From the NCBI GenBank assembly GCA_023014335.1, contig JAECYW010000007.1, forward strand, positions 124,001-188,000: 64,000 nt of DNA. The letters run 5' to 3'. Shown here piece after piece: positions 47,662-60,600 of this stretch. This DNA comes from Galerina marginata (taxonomy: Eukaryota; Basidiomycota; Agaricomycetes; Agaricales; Galerinaceae). The notes beneath the pieces are model-generated. The model did not search any database. It saw nothing but the letters and a program-made list of their open reading frames with translations, and was not told where the DNA came from. How positions within the stretch are numbered: position 1 is the first letter of the stretch; each line of letters starts with the position of its first letter. Position numbers and translations under genes: made by a program.

Positions 47662-48672
47662 TCAATAATCAGAAAGGATATTTTCAATGCTAGTCCAGTA
47701 ACGATCGTCTACACGTGTTTTGATTTCTTGTTTCGTTAACCAAGCAAAATCTTGGATATTCTTCCCTTCCGGCGACACTTGACCCGCTAGAATATGAGCT
47801 TTGAAGAAGAAAACGACACGCTAGGTAAGCATCAGATTATTTTCTCGTTCTCTGGTGTCAACTATGGCGGGACTTACTTCTGGCGCCTCTGCATTGGGGA
47901 ATTCAGATTTATGGACGCCAATGGGAGCCTTTCCTACAATCCAAGTATCCATCTTGTTTCCACACTCTGCTAGCAAATCCTTTTGGGCAGCCTGAAAACG
48001 GTATGTAAATAAAGCAAAATTTAGAAAGGAAGGAATTTACATGATGCAGGAATTGGCCCTTTTCCACATCTCCTTGAGGGAAGCGCCATGTGTGTTTCTC
48101 ATTTTCCATAGTGTGCAGTAATAGATACAAGTTTCGTTGACCACGACGATTAAGACTTGTGAAATCTTCTTTTAGATCTGCAGGGTGCGTCCTAGACATG
48201 AGCTCTTCGCCCTCGCCTTCTTGCTGAGCTAGTTGTTCGACTGCGGCAATATTTGCCAGTCTTTTCTCTTCACTGATGTCCTCTTTCTCAAGGAATGCTG
48301 GACCGAATGCCAGTCTTTCCCGTTTCCGTTCCTCTATATTGAAACGAGTTTCGAGTAAAGTCCCTTGTTTGAAGTAAAAGTCGTGAGGAAAAGGATTATG
48401 CAACGTGCGTCGTATCCGAGCTTGGTAGGCGTAATACGCTTGCTCAAATGGTGTTGGTGTCCGTGTAAGAATGGGAGCACGGTTGAGCACGATGGCCGTT
48501 GAAATATGTGGCTGCGGTGGTTTCTTGGCGCGTACAGAGGACTGCTCAGAGGCTTCGGTCGCGAGCGCGCGTCGAAACGAGAGACCAGCTGACAAAAGTA
48601 AGCAATTGCGGCGGTAGGCATCAATCGGTACAACGCACCTGCCGCACATCTTGAAGACGCCCTCGAAAGCAT
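47662..48672 (-). CDS. MRPL17: Mitochondrial large ribosomal subunit protein mL46
   Basis: Mitoribosomal protein with a Nudix-like fold (human MRPL46, yeast Mrpl17). Start MLSRASSRCAA at 48672 is spliced over a 51-nt intron to AGLSFRRALATEA, giving an Arg/Ser-rich mitochondrial presequence; the unspliced frames (MCGRCVV...) are less plausible. Conserved parts: TPFEQAYYAYQARIRRTL, REDFTSLNRRGQRNLYLLL-type sequence, TWRFPQGDVEKGQFLH, then NKMDTWIVGKAPIGVH, VVFFFKAHILAGQ and WLTKQEIKTRV. Stop 47662-47664 after NILSDY. Divergent from VMA13 with only 117 bp between start codons. Confidence 0.92.
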
Positions 48673-48789
48673 CGCTCAGCGTCCTGCAGTTGAGTGACAA
48701 GAAAAGAAAGCCGAAAATGTGGTCATGTGATCTATATCCCCAGGAAGTCGTTTCGGGAAATGCGCAATGGCTCCGCCCCTCTATCCATA

Positions 48790-50560
48790 ATGTCCATATC
48801 ACTACTGTCGAGCGCGTATCTCGACGAGAATTCAGCCAGAATACGGTCAAAGCTCGTTCCATGGGAGGTCATACTCTCTTTTACCTCGCTGATTACCCGC
48901 TCATCGTAGTCTAGGGTTATCAGCGCGCAGACCTAATCACGTTGGAGGAACTGGCGTTAATCAAGAAGGTTGACCGTCAGCCCAAGGCGAAATATGAATC
49001 GGTCCTTTTGTCGGAAGGCAAAACATACGCCTCGCTGTACCTCAGCCTTCTGAAGAAACTGCAGCGGCCCGACACCATGCAGTGCCTTCTCATCCTGATT
49101 ACGGATGCCCTGCAAGGTAGCTTGCTCTCCCCTTTCAATATCCACAATTGACCTTTCCAAGATCACGACGAACGGATCCCACTTTTTCTGCAAACCTCAG
49201 AAGTTGACCCGGATCTTCCATATGCTCCCTTACTTCGGTGCATGTCGAACCTACAGATCTTCCGTCCTTTCTACTAATCTTGCTTCGCCTTTATACCAGA
49301 GCACTTGATGCGCAAGATGAATTTGTGCAACTCAAAGCGGCACAAATATTGACCGTTCTTCTCAGCAGTGCAGAACCCATTAGTCTCAGAGTGCGGTCAC
49401 AACAATTGCAAATTTTCCTTAACGCTCTTTCTTCCTTCATTCAAGGCTCGTCTTCGAACAAACGTGATATCGCAGTCCAATGTCTCGAGTCTTTACTTTC
49501 ACGTCCAGACTGTCGGCAAGAAGTGTGGAGGATCCCAAAGGTCATCGCGGGGTAAGTCCTGGTTGTCATATATCATCGGCCGTATATTTAGCGTCACCCC
49601 AGCTTCACGGACATATTAAAGCATAGTCCGGGGCCTCAAATGAGCTACCAGGTTGCGTTCTGCCTGTGGTTGCTTTCCTTTGAACAAAATGTTGCGGAGA
49701 AAATTAATAAGTAATTCTCTTTATTATCGGTCACTTCATGCCCACAGAGCTTTTATAGGGATTATGACATTATACCCGTCCTTGTCGAGGTTGCTCAAAG
49801 CGCCGTTAAAGAGAAAGTAATACGTGTTATTGCAGCAACATTCAGGGTGCGTATAAATCATCTTGCCCAAGTTCCTGTTATCTAAGCATTGTTCAGAATT
49901 TGGTCACGAAAGCGCCTGCAGCCAACCTACCTGCTATGCTTGTGTGTCAACTCCTTCCCTTCGTTAAGAATCTGGCTGCCAGGAAATGGTCCGACGATGA
50001 CATTATCGAGGATGTCCTTTTCCTGAGGGAAGAATTGAACACGCGATTCCAAAGTTTAACGTGAGTTCCTAAATTACATGGTATTCCTTCTTAATTCCCG
50101 TGTGCAGCACGTACGACGAGTACGTTTCGGAACTCGCATCTGGACATTTGTCATGGACGCCTGTTCATGAATCCGACGACTTCTGGAAGGAAAATGCTAC
50201 AAGGCTCAACGACAATGATCACGAGCAACTGAAGTTAGTCTCCCTCTGTATCTGTCACGTCGAGCTAATCGCGTCTCTAGGACATTGATAAGGGTATTGA
50301 AAGAATCCACGGACCCAACAGTTCTTGCCGTCGCGGCACATGACGTTGGTCAATACGTCAAACACTACGAGAGGGGCAAAAAGTAAGAGTTTTGCGTGCA
50401 ATACATACCTTGATCCTAACGATACTCTAAAAGGGCTGTTGCCGACCTTAGCGGCAAAGGGAGGGTGATGGAATTAATGACACATCCAAATTCAGACGTC
50501 CGTTATCGTGCTCTCCTTTCCGTCCAGCAACTAGTCAGCCAGCCTTGGGTTACCCTTTGA
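48790..50560 (+). CDS. VMA13: V-type ATPase subunit H
   Basis: Regulatory subunit H of the V1 sector, which activates ATP hydrolysis in assembled V-ATPase and silences free V1; acts on vacuole and Golgi membranes. Start MSISLLSSAYLDENSARI at 48790, spliced to GYQRADLITLEELALIKKVD. ARM-type helical repeats continue through LYLSLLKKLQRPDTMQCLL, QDEFVQLKAAQILTVLL and FCLWLLSFEQNVAEKIN. The C-terminal domain has KWSDDDIIEDVLFLREEL, HLSWTPVHESDDFWKENA, and YVKHYERGKKAVADLSGKG, ending VSQPWVTL at 50560. All are characteristic of the family. Eight or more short introns. Confidence 0.95.
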
Positions 50561-50736
50561 ATCGGCCATCAGACAATCTTGCAGATCATGATGCACTATA
50601 AATTATAGATAACAATGAGTACAATCCTCTTATATTACCAGAAATTTGTCACTCCTGACGCTCATGATCCTCACTCGTATGCCACTGGTATGCGGACTCG
50701 TTCCACAAAGCCGCAATAAGGTGTTCTGTATCTATA

Positions 50737-52823
50737 TTAAGTTGAAACCCAAACCTCTCCAACTACATCATACTCCTTAAGTGTATGCGCGCGTTTTGGT
50801 TTATTCCTAGCATCTCCTTCGTGCGCTGCATCAGGCAATGGACCATCTGCAAGTAGAATCCGAATCCCTCCAATAGTAGAGAACCCCTTGCGGAGAGCGA
50901 TGAATGGCAACTCAAATTCCTGGACCACCTGAGCCTTTGTCGAACCATCCACCTTACCTTGAGCAGTCGATAGGTGGATTTCTACTGGGGGCAGGAATAC
51001 GGCAGATGCGCCAACGAAAGAAACACCGTTCGAGGAAGACGTTTTCAGTTCATCCTCGAAATAAGGTGGCGGCAAGAGACTTATATCGGTTTTGGACATG
51101 TCGCTCTCTGACATTGTAACCTCGGCTGTGGTCGGTTGGTTTGTGACTGCAAGAATTTTCTGGTGCGCGAGTGCATAATTGAAAGTTGCAGTGGCCGAAG
51201 AAGGCGTCGAAAAACCGGACGATGATGGCATTTTTGGAGTGAATACCTCAACAGGTGGGGAAAATACGGGAGGAAGTACAATGTGTGGTTTGATGTGCTG
51301 TATGGCTAAAGCTACCTTTCGTTTTGTGTGTTCCTTGCCTGGTGGAATGTTGCAAGATAAGACAACTGCAAATGATATCGAGAATGCCTTTTCTACAATA
51401 ATATTCTCTCTTGGGATATGACGGACGATGAGTTGTGCTTCAAATTCAGGAAGGGATGCAATGGGTTGTTGTAGGGGTGACTGTGGCCGATTGATGCTCA
51501 TTGAAGCGGGTCTACCCACAGCAGGAGAGCCCGGTCTCTGGAAAGGAGGCGGACTCCCTGGTCGCGATTGGCTCAGCGAGGGTGAATGAGGGCGGGACGG
51601 CGTCGAACCCGCGACGGCTCGCTTGAGATAAGGAGGCAGTGCTGATGCAGGCTGAGGGACTGGGGCAAGAGGGATTCGTCGAGAGAGCATTGAAGTAAGC
51701 AGCCGACCAGGTTCACCAAACGATGATCTCCATGATATGTCCAATCTTCCAAGAGGAATGATAGCTCCTGGTGCATGAACGGGAGGTGATAATTCGGTAT
51801 TCTTTGGGGTGAGTGTGTAGATGTACTGTCGCATATCCTGGGGCTGCATGAGAGCCATAGAACCAGAAAAGACGCTCTTCTCCTTCCCATCTTCATCGGG
51901 GATCATGTTACCGTCTTCAGCTTCCCAACCGTCTGTGCATTCCAACCGCATGCGCTCAAAGCAAATTGCATCCTGAGTTAGGTTCTGAATATGAACTTCA
52001 AGGAATACTTTTTCACGTTCCAGAGGAGAGAGTTGGGCAGAAGGCGATTTTGGAGTGTGCACTTTGGTCTTTACTGAGAGAGGGTTGGTGACCTGTCAGT
52101 GAACCCATTAGCAATTCTAGGTAACAAAGGTTTGGACACATACCGCGAATTTATAGAACTTCCTAAAAGTTTGGAGGCTCGGATCCGCAGCATCTTCGGA
52201 TGCGCCAGGGACGGAACGAGAGTTCGGGGGAAGGCGATAGGTGACAGTGCAAGCAAGAACATGCTGGCCGAGCTCCTTGATTTCATGGTGTACGATGTGC
52301 TCGAGTGTATCCCCACCCGACAGCATTTCACCGAGACCATCGGTCTCGTACAGAACAACTTTTGTGGTAACAGTTTGCATTTCTACCTTGATATGGGCTA
52401 CCACAATCACCACTTCCGTCTCGTTATTCACGCAGAGACAACTAGAGAACGTTTCCCCAAGTTGGATTGACCCAAACGAAGAGGGTAATGTCAAGAGTTC
52501 GGATGCATGGGTCAGATCGCGCAGGGTCTTCGGGTGGCCAGGGAGAGGTGTAGTTCCCTGCAAGGATAGGATAGACGCAGTCGAATGAGCCTGAAAAGTG
52601 TTCTTTAGAGACAAGATCCTCCCGACTGTATGCCATGAAATAAGAGCATACAGAAAATGACGGGGAACTGGAATAAAAAGGTTGCCAAGCGCTTGCCAGC
52701 TCTGGTCGCTTTCAGACCACATAATGTTAGTCTGAAAGGGCCTATTGGAAGTAATCAAAGACGAACCGACACCCGCATAACCTTGAGCGACAAAAGATGC
52801 ACAGGTCCATCGGTCGCAGCCAT
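50737..52823 (-). CDS. TRAPPC13: TRAPP complex subunit TRAPPC13 (DUF974)
   Basis: Subunit of the metazoan/fungal TRAPPIII vesicle-tethering complex, absent from most simple yeast annotations. The start MAATDGPVHLLSLKVMR (52773-52823) is joined to RPELASAWQPFYSSSPSFS (52652-52708) and then AHSTASILSLQGT. Family landmarks: ELLTLPSSFGSIQLGETFSS, HHEIKELGQHVLACTVTY, FRKFYKFAV, VFLEVHIQNLTQDAICFERM, PQDMRQYIYTLTPKN and LGRLDISWRSSFGEPGRL. A Ser/Pro-rich insertion and the C-terminal Gryzun-like domain follow, ending EYDVVGEVWVST at 50737. Confidence 0.92.
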
Positions 52824-53763
52824 GTTCACGGAAAGCCCGACTCTCGAGGAAAGAGATTGTGGAGGAAAGGCTCAGGAGGACTATTGGAAGGTTAAGAGAC
52901 CACTCCCTCCAAAGTTTCTCACTAAACAACCTATTTATGCATGTATATATGTGAGTCGACTTCGATATCTTGACCTCAAACACACCCTTTAGTTGACCTC
53001 CTTGAACAACCCAGATGTAGTCTTCGGCTTTATATATGTAAGTGATATCACATTCCGAACTTTACCCGAGTGGACTTCATTCGAGTACAACAACGATCTG
53101 GATATGGCATTGGAGACTCTGTACCTAACAAACAGGAAAGCAAACATTATGCAGGAAAATAATGATAATTTGGAGATCAGACAAGACATGGGGTGGGAGG
53201 TATGGATGGAATGGAGAAGTGTGCTAGGTAAAAGAACAAGGCTGTCGACGACCATGCAAGTTGAGCCACAATTGCTCAAGAAATGTGGATATGGAAGTAT
53301 AAAAATTGAATGTGACCCCGAGATATGGGATGCATGGACGCCCATTATCAATGTCGGCCTTGAGCCGCGAGGTCCTGAAAAGAGAGTCACAGTGAATGTG
53401 CTCCTATGGCCGTAGTTCGTATCAAAGATCCTACACGTAGATGATACTTTAAGCCTGTTGGAAAGTGCGTTGCGTAGATTTGATCGATTGCTCGTCATCG
53501 CCGTCGATTGATCATTCCTCTGTCATAAAGAAGGCACTTTTCGCTCGGGATAGACTAAAAACCTGAGTGACGGTTGACCTTGAGTCGAAAGAGGGATCGG
53601 ATGCGTTTGAACGAAATCATACGAGATAACAAGTGAGTCCGTATTTTGGAGGAGTAAAAGTATGCGTTGCTGTAAGGCGAGATCAAGGAGGGAGAACACA
53701 CGGTTTCTGCCCTCGCATCAATTTTGCGATTCGGTTTTTTCTGGCTTTTGGGGGTTGACTTTG
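52824..53763. other. Intergenic region with one uncertain ORF
   Basis: 940 bp between TRAPPC13 and the nucleoporin, both minus strand. Apart from the uncertain plus-strand ORF listed separately, no gene, RNA or repeat is supported. Confidence 0.4.
52993..53415 (+). CDS. Uncertain ORF
   Basis: A 140-codon open frame with no ATG start (first codon TTG). It could be joined, by a 43-nt GTGAGT...TTTAG intron (52950-52992), to an upstream frame starting at an ATG at 52822 that overlaps the TRAPPC13 start codon. The translation (for example WTSFEYNNDLDMALETLY, MGWEVWMEWRSVLG) contains no domain I recognise. It may be a lineage-specific gene or a chance ORF; I lean to chance. Confidence 0.22.
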   Translation: MTSLNNPDVVFGFIYVSDITFRTLPEWTSFEYNNDLDMALETLYLTNRKANIMQENNDNLEIRQDMGWEVWMEWRSVLGKRTRLSTTMQVEPQLLKKCGYGSIKIECDPEIWDAWTPIINVGLEPRGPEKRVTVNVLLWP

Positions 53764-56700
53764 TTACCGCTTGACGCCGCCTCTCCGATTAGGCAGCTTC
53801 TTAATTTGCCGAGCGCCACCGGTGGCTGCCGCTGCAGGTGCCGCGCCGATTGTAAACAAGTTTCCTCCTGGTGCTCCTCCAGAGGTGGAAGGGGCAAGAG
53901 CAATGGGTCCGCTAAAGGGAGATGAGGGTTGCTGTGGCTGGCCAAACCCTCCTCCATTTGCGAACCCACCCGCGGGTTGTGGCAAAGACAGACTCCCGCT
54001 ACTCGCTGGCGAATTGGGCTGGGAGCCAAAGCCAAATGAAGCATTTGTTGATGGGGCAGGCGCTCCGAATGAAAATGGTGTTGACTGGTTGAAAGTAGAT
54101 GGGCTACTTGGAGCAGAACCAGCACTTGGTTGACCGAACGCATTCGTCGAACCGCCAAAGGAAAAGGCTGGAGCAGGCGAGGTTGCAGAGCTCGACGCAC
54201 CATTGAAGGAGAAAGGGCCAGCCGTGGAGGGTCTTTGTGGATCCTCAGGAGATTTCGCCTGTTGGCCGAAACTGAAGGAAGTGGTTATCGTAGGCACCCC
54301 GTTACTTGGCTGACCAAATCCTCCGAAGCCCTTTGACTCTGGAGCCTTGTCCTTCTGTGCAAACGGGTTTGATGCAGGCGGCGCACCAAAGCCGAAAGAA
54401 GTTGAAGATGGTTGAGAAGATGAAGTCTGACCCCCAAATATCCCTCCTCCAGAACTCGAGTTGCCAGTACCAAACGAAAAGGCCCCATTCAAAGTAGCAG
54501 AGGTCTTATTGCCGTTCATTTGCTGCATATCTCGTGTTGGACTCTCCTCCATTCTAAATTCTTGATCATAGTTTTTGGGTGGCGTGACAGGGCGGTCCGT
54601 AGGGGCAACGGTCGTGGGTTGGCCAAACATGAAAGGCGGCTTATTTGAAACGTCTGCAGCTGTGCTTCCACCTCCACTGAAACTGAATGCGATGGGGTTT
54701 GTTGCAGAGGCAGGTGTAGCGGTCGATGCTTGACCAAAGCTAAAAGGAGCTTGCTTAGATTCCGGAGTGGGGGAAGTAGCAGAGTTACTCGAGGTGTTTC
54801 CAAACGAAAAGGGCTCCGTCGCAGGAGAGGTAGCGGATGTACTCGCCGCACTCCCGAATGAGAAAGGCGCAGGCTTGGACTCCGTCGCAGAGGCGACGGG
54901 AGGAGTACTGGGCGGAACTCCAAATGAAAATGGTGCTGCCTTGACATCCTTTTCTTTGTCTGCTGGAGGTGGCTGTCCGAACGAGAACCCAGTGCTACCA
55001 CCGAAGAGGGGCTTGGGTGCTTCTATGATAGTTGAGACGCCACTGGGTGAGCCAAAGAACGGTGGCTGGGAGGATGAGGGGCCCGCAGGTGCAGAACTCT
55101 GAGGAGCGCCAAAGCTGAAAGGAAGTGGTGATGGCGTAGGCTGCGGAGGAGCAGAAGCGCCAAACGGACTAGCAGCTTTCGGAGGCTCCTCGAAAAGAGA
55201 AGGCGCAGACTTGGACGCTTCCCCAAATGCCGATGTCGTCGTCACGTTCGTACCGAACAGTGGCTTCGGTGCAGCCGATTCTGGCTCTGACCTCTTTACC
55301 TCGGCAGACGCACCAAAGGAGAACGGCAACTTGAGTGGCTCTGAGCTACTGGCACCACCGAAGTCTGACAAAGGAGCAATTTCCACCGCAGGTTTGGTGA
55401 ACGAGAAAGCTGGTTCGGCAGGAGCAGATATTTTCGGTGGCGCTACACCAGGCTTGGGCAATGGCGGAAACGCCGAAGTTGCAGCACCGAAAATCGACAC
55501 AGGGTCAGCAACTGGCTCGCTGACCGTGATTTTGCCAAAACCACTGAACAGTGGTTGGACGGGCTTGGTTTCTTCCGTCAACTTCGTCTTTCCTCCGTCC
55601 CAAAAAGGGTTCTCATTGTCATTTACCGGTTGGCTGGGCGTCGAGGGCGACGCAGTGCTGAAAGAGAAGGGAGTCGGAGACGCGGTCTTGGATGTACCAA
55701 AATCCAGAACAGGAGGAGGCACAGGAGGTGTTCCTTTAACATTTGCCAAAACCTGAGAATTGGCAAAGAAATTGGGAATGCCCCCAGCCGACGGAGGCGC
55801 AGGCGCTGGTGCTTGTAGGAAAGCCGGGAGAGCAGGTGCCCCAGCTTTAGGCTCAGGAGTAGGTACACGAGCTGGTGGAGGGGGAACTTCCAGAGCAGCT
55901 ACAGGCGCTTGCGCTTGGTTAGTGGGTGTCGCCGATTTCGAGAAAGTAAACGGCAGGGATGCTATAGGGGGCTCCTTAGCAGTTTCTGTCTCAGCGGGTT
56001 TGACGGGAGGAACCTGGGGTACAACGTCAATTAACAAAAGTCATGAATGAAAAAAGAATCACGCACATCTTTTGCAAAAGAGAAGTCAGGGGGTATGGAG
56101 AAGACAGGCACCTTTTTAGCGGCTTCTTCAAGCATTTGACGTTCCTTCTGGCGATTTTCGTTGTCGTCCATGATATCATCAGGTTCTTCTTCGTAGACAG
56201 CGGAAAATCTGGTCTTGGAAGGACGTTGGATGTGATTGCGGGACGTTTTGGCTCGGCCAACACGCAGAGAAGAGCCAGAAGTCGACGAGCCAGACGCGGT
56301 CGAAAACCAGTCAGATTTTGAGGGGACAGGAGGAACAGGAATGAAGTCAGGCGGAAGAGGGGAAGGTTGGCTTGCACGAGGGGTGGCATCTTCTGAAACA
56401 ATGTCTTCCTCCTCCTCTTGCTTGCGGCGCGCAAGAAGTTTCTTCATACCGCCCTCTCCAGCGTACGGCTTCGTCTCGTTGACAACGGGACTCTTTCCTG
56501 ACCCACTTACTCTTCTGCCCAGCCGGTCTTTATCATCCTTCATGAGAACGAGATGGGAAGACCGACGAGATTTGAACATGTCCGGAGTGGTGGACGCAGT
56601 GATGGAAGCGGGGAGGTTAGAAGAACGCATGCGAGTCGGCAAAAGGGGGGTTTTATAAACTTCGAGCTGGTGGAGGGCTCGTTCTGCCGGGGCTGGTGAT

Positions 56701-57533
56701 GTTAGGCTACGCGAGAAAATTTTCCGAGCAAGGGACTCACCATCTTTATTCTCGTTGGTGACGGTGTTGGCATTGGAAGAAAACAATAGAGAGCTGTGGT
56801 GTTGTCGGCTGGGGGATCGTGTCTGCAGAAAAGAAGTAAGAAGGGAAGGTAGAGTGACTGAAACAGGACTGACTCCTCGAACTGACTCCACAAGGGAGCC
56901 GAGAGTAGGCGCTGACGGAAGTTCGAGAGGTGCCGCGGGCGCATGTATGAAAGTGGGATTGGAGATCAAAGCGTTGAGCGGTGGGGGTTCGGAGATGTAG
57001 CGGGCAGGCTGTTGCTGCGGCTGAGGGGTGAGAGAGGTGCGCAATCGGAAGGATGGGCGAGGCGACGGTGGCAAAGACAGGTCCTTGTCGACGAGCATGT
57101 CTGAGTCACCCTCGGTCCCAAAGTTGAAGGAGGGGTCGCGACGCGGCGGATCTATGGACATAGTGCGTGGGATGGGATTGCGACGGGGAGAGAAGGTTGC
57201 ACGGGTAGAGGGAAGGACGGCGGAAGAGGCGCGAGGGACGACTGAAGAACGACGGAGGGCTTTAGGAGGGGGGTCGACGTGAGAACGCGGGGGACTTTGC
57301 AGCCGCATGCGCTTGGAATGTCGGTTGTCGTCGGGGGGGCTGGAGAGGGCAGCAGACGCGGGGGGAGAGGATCTCCTGCGCTTGCCAGGTGTAGCGTCAT
57401 CATCTTGATTGGCAAACCAGGTAAGTGGCGCGGTGACGATGGTCTTGATGGTGCCGAGGAAGGAGGAGTTGTGGCGAGCTAGTCGTGCTGGGCGACGCTG
57501 GCGATCTTGGTCACTGCTCGACGACGACGCCAT
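53764..57533 (-). CDS. FG-repeat nucleoporin, Nup1/NUP153-like
   Basis: Nuclear-basket nucleoporin. Start MASSSSSDQDRQRRP at 57533; soon after comes a segment SSFLGTIKTIVTAPLTWFA, predicted amphipathic, as in the membrane-binding N terminus of yeast Nup1/Nup60. A basic, Pro/Ser-rich region follows (57400-56100), then, after an intron joining FSFAKD to VPPVKPAETE, a long FG domain with many FSFG, LFG and FGQP units (55950-53850). The extreme C terminus is basic, RQIKKLPNRRGGVKR, as in Nup153/Nup1-type proteins that bind importins. Repetitive sequence produces long antisense and shifted open frames that are not genes. Only 81 bp separate its start from the Yme2 gene. Confidence 0.88.
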
Positions 57534-57614
57534 CGACGTCGGGAACAAGGAGCGGCAAACACACAAACAACACATTTCTCTCAGGTCACTCCCGTCACGG
57601 TCACATCTCCTGCC

Positions 57615-60600
57615 ATGATGCTGGGTGCTCTGCGACGCGCCTGCTACTCGACTGCACCCAGCTCCTCCCGCGAGGCCTGGCTCTACGTCGACTCCGTGTT
57701 TCCCGTTCAACTAGGTCGTTGGGAGTCAGTCCTCGTTTTTAATTTCCTCAGTCGCCTCACAACTTTCCCCCAGCTTTCGCCATTATCTCGGCATTCTACG
57801 CCAGGACGATCTCCTCACCACCCTCCAAGGGCGTCTCGAAGAACTTTCACCCGTATACGATTTTAAGCCCCTCGAGCTTCAACCACAGAGGAAAGACGGT
57901 GGTCTCTTTGTTCGCTTCTCCTACAATCCTCCAAGCGATGTGGAGCCGGACAAGCAATGGTCCGTTCTCCAGTCCGCCCTCAGCGAAGAGGTCGCAAAGA
58001 AAGGTGCTCTGCCTACGTGGCTAGGTCTTGGTAGCGGTAATATTTGGGTCGTTAGAGGCAGTCCTTGGAAAGAGGTGCGGTCACATTTCAATTGGCATCC
58101 CTACTTCTCATCTGCGGACAGGACATGAACCGCTTCGCGTCCCCCATCCTCAAAATTGCATTCGATGGCCCCGACATACAGGAACAGTCTCTCTACGAAC
58201 TGTGTCGCGTGAGTAACCTGCAATACTCGCACTTTCTTCGCTAACCAGCCCCAGCCATATGGACGCATCGGTGATATCACTCCTCCTGCTCCCGTTCCAG
58301 CAGGTACCCTTCGCTCTTCCAATATTCTCTTTCAGCGCCTCCATTCAGCCACCGCCGCCCGCAACGTTATCCATGGCCTCGAGGTTCCCTCTGGCTCTAC
58401 CTCTGCGCCAACCAAAACCCGTATACGAACCCAATACGAAACCCCCATCCAAGCCCATGTCGTTCGTAATTGGTTATCCAGTCATCCAAAGATTGTGTTA
58501 CCAATTGTCATCTTTCTTGTCGGAACTCTTACATACACGGTAAGCCATGTCCTCTTCATTTTTCTTATTTCATGTTTATTCCTTTAGATATTTGACCCTA
58601 TACGTGCTCTGATGGTTGAAGCCAAGATGCTCAACTGGTTCGACTACCGAAGTATGTACGCTCTTACCTCAAATATCTCTTCCGTTCACGCGTTCGCAGA
58701 ATCCAAATTATACCAATGGCTACGGGTCAACACCCTCGACCGACTTTCGACCGCCAGCGACTCCGTCAGTAAACCAGCCGGAGATATCTGGAAAGAGCGC
58801 ACAGAGGCAGAAAGCGCGCTCAAACGCTATCTTTCTGATGTGCCGAGTGCGTATGTGTCATGGCGTCATTCAACTCACTTTTGATTCCCAAAATAGCAAC
58901 GATCGCCTTCGTCCATGGCCCACAAGGAAGTGGCAAAACGTCAATGGTGCAATCAGTCATACAACATTCAGGAAGGAGCACACTTGTTATTGATTGTCGA
59001 CAGCTCAGTAATGCGCCCTCAGATTCGGCTCTCGTCGCGGGTTTGGCAGCGCAGACAGGGTACTGGCCGGTATTCAACTTTGTCAACTCTATGGGCACCC
59101 TCATCGACCTGGCAAGTGTAGGTTTAATGGGCCAAAAAAGTGCGGAACTTTATCTCTCTATGCCAGCAACTCTAATGTTTGTCTCTAGCTGGATTAAGTA
59201 GCTCTCTTCCAGAGCAACTCAAGCAAATCCTTGATGTTGTCACAAGCTCCCTCGGCGGCGTCTCGTCTTCGCACCGCACCGCCATCCAACGTAAAATAGA
59301 ACACCAGGAGAGCCTTGAATCCCTGCATGTGCAAGAGGCACATCAGCGCCAGGCCATTCTGTCTGGAACATGGCATGACGGGCGTCTCGACTGTGTCGCA
59401 GGAAATGGAGTCATGAGCGAGCTTGGTGTTGGAGTTGAACAATTTGGCGAGGACATGGCCGTTGAAAACCCAAGCTTACAGGCCCTCGACATCCAGGAAA
59501 AGATTGCACGGAAGATAAAGGCTTTAGAAGACGTTGATGGAATCGAATCCCTGCCTATTGTAGTGATTCGAAATTATGCAGCGAATGTCGGGACATCGAC
59601 CAGAGAGGAGTTATTGACGGTCTTGGCACAGTGGGCCGCGACTCTGACTGAAAATCAGGTTTGTGCAACCTCGTCTCCAGCCACCGTTGTTATTTATGAA
59701 CACCCGTCAGATTGCCCATGTCGTAGTTCTCAGTGATAACCGCGAGAATTCGAAGCGACTAGCCAAAGGTAATGCATATTTTTTTAGAGACAGCATTGGT
59801 ATTAATTTAGCTGCAGCCCTTCCCTCGAAACCTCTCAACTCGATTGCTCTATCTGACGCTGACCCTTCAAGCTCACTGTCGTTCGTAAAGCAGAAGCTTT
59901 GTGATGCAGGCATCGACATTGGAATTTCATCTCAAGACATCCAATACGTGGAGCGATTAGGTGGACGGGCGAGCGACCTTGAAAGCGTGTGTGCACGCGA
60001 GTTCCTGCTGTATAATAAGCAACTGACAAGCAGAACAGTTGATCCACAAAGTACGAAGTGGAATGAAGGTCGATGAAGCGGTCGAAGATATCATCAGCCG
60101 TGGTGTGGCTGAATTGCGGAAGAACGCGTTTGGTGACGATGCTGATGAAGCGAAGAACCTGGCCTGGACGCGTTATCAGGCGTGGAAAGTACTGAAGCTG
60201 CTCTCAAAGTCGTCAGAGGTGGGATACTATGACATTCTGGTAGACTTTCCCTTCAAAGGAGACGAGAGTGCCTTACGGGGCATGGAACACGCAGAGCTGA
60301 TTTCCATTTCAACGAAAGACGGACGACCGTCGACGATCCGGCCTGGCAAACCGGTGTTCCGGTGGGTATTTGAGCGGGTCGTAAATGGTAAGTCCGGACA
60401 AATCGGGTAACGCAGACGTCATTGACAATGACCTAGACAAAGTGTTCCAAGCTACGCAAGAGCTTGGGTACAACGAGAAACAGATCTCGGACGCCGAGAC
60501 GAAGATCCAGGCGTACCAGCAAGAGCTCACCGTGCTAGTCGATACCATGCAGAAGGAGAGCCGGCCGTGGTGGTCCGTGCGACGGAGCCCGTGTTTGGAG

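Noticed and set aside
53718..55001. Long minus-strand ORFs in a second frame of the nucleoporin
   Set aside because: Ser/Leu/His-rich frame-shifted readings of the FG repeats with no conserved content.
55211..55756. 181-codon plus-strand ORF
   Set aside because: Antisense shadow of the FG-repeat nucleoporin, caused by the low-complexity repeats.
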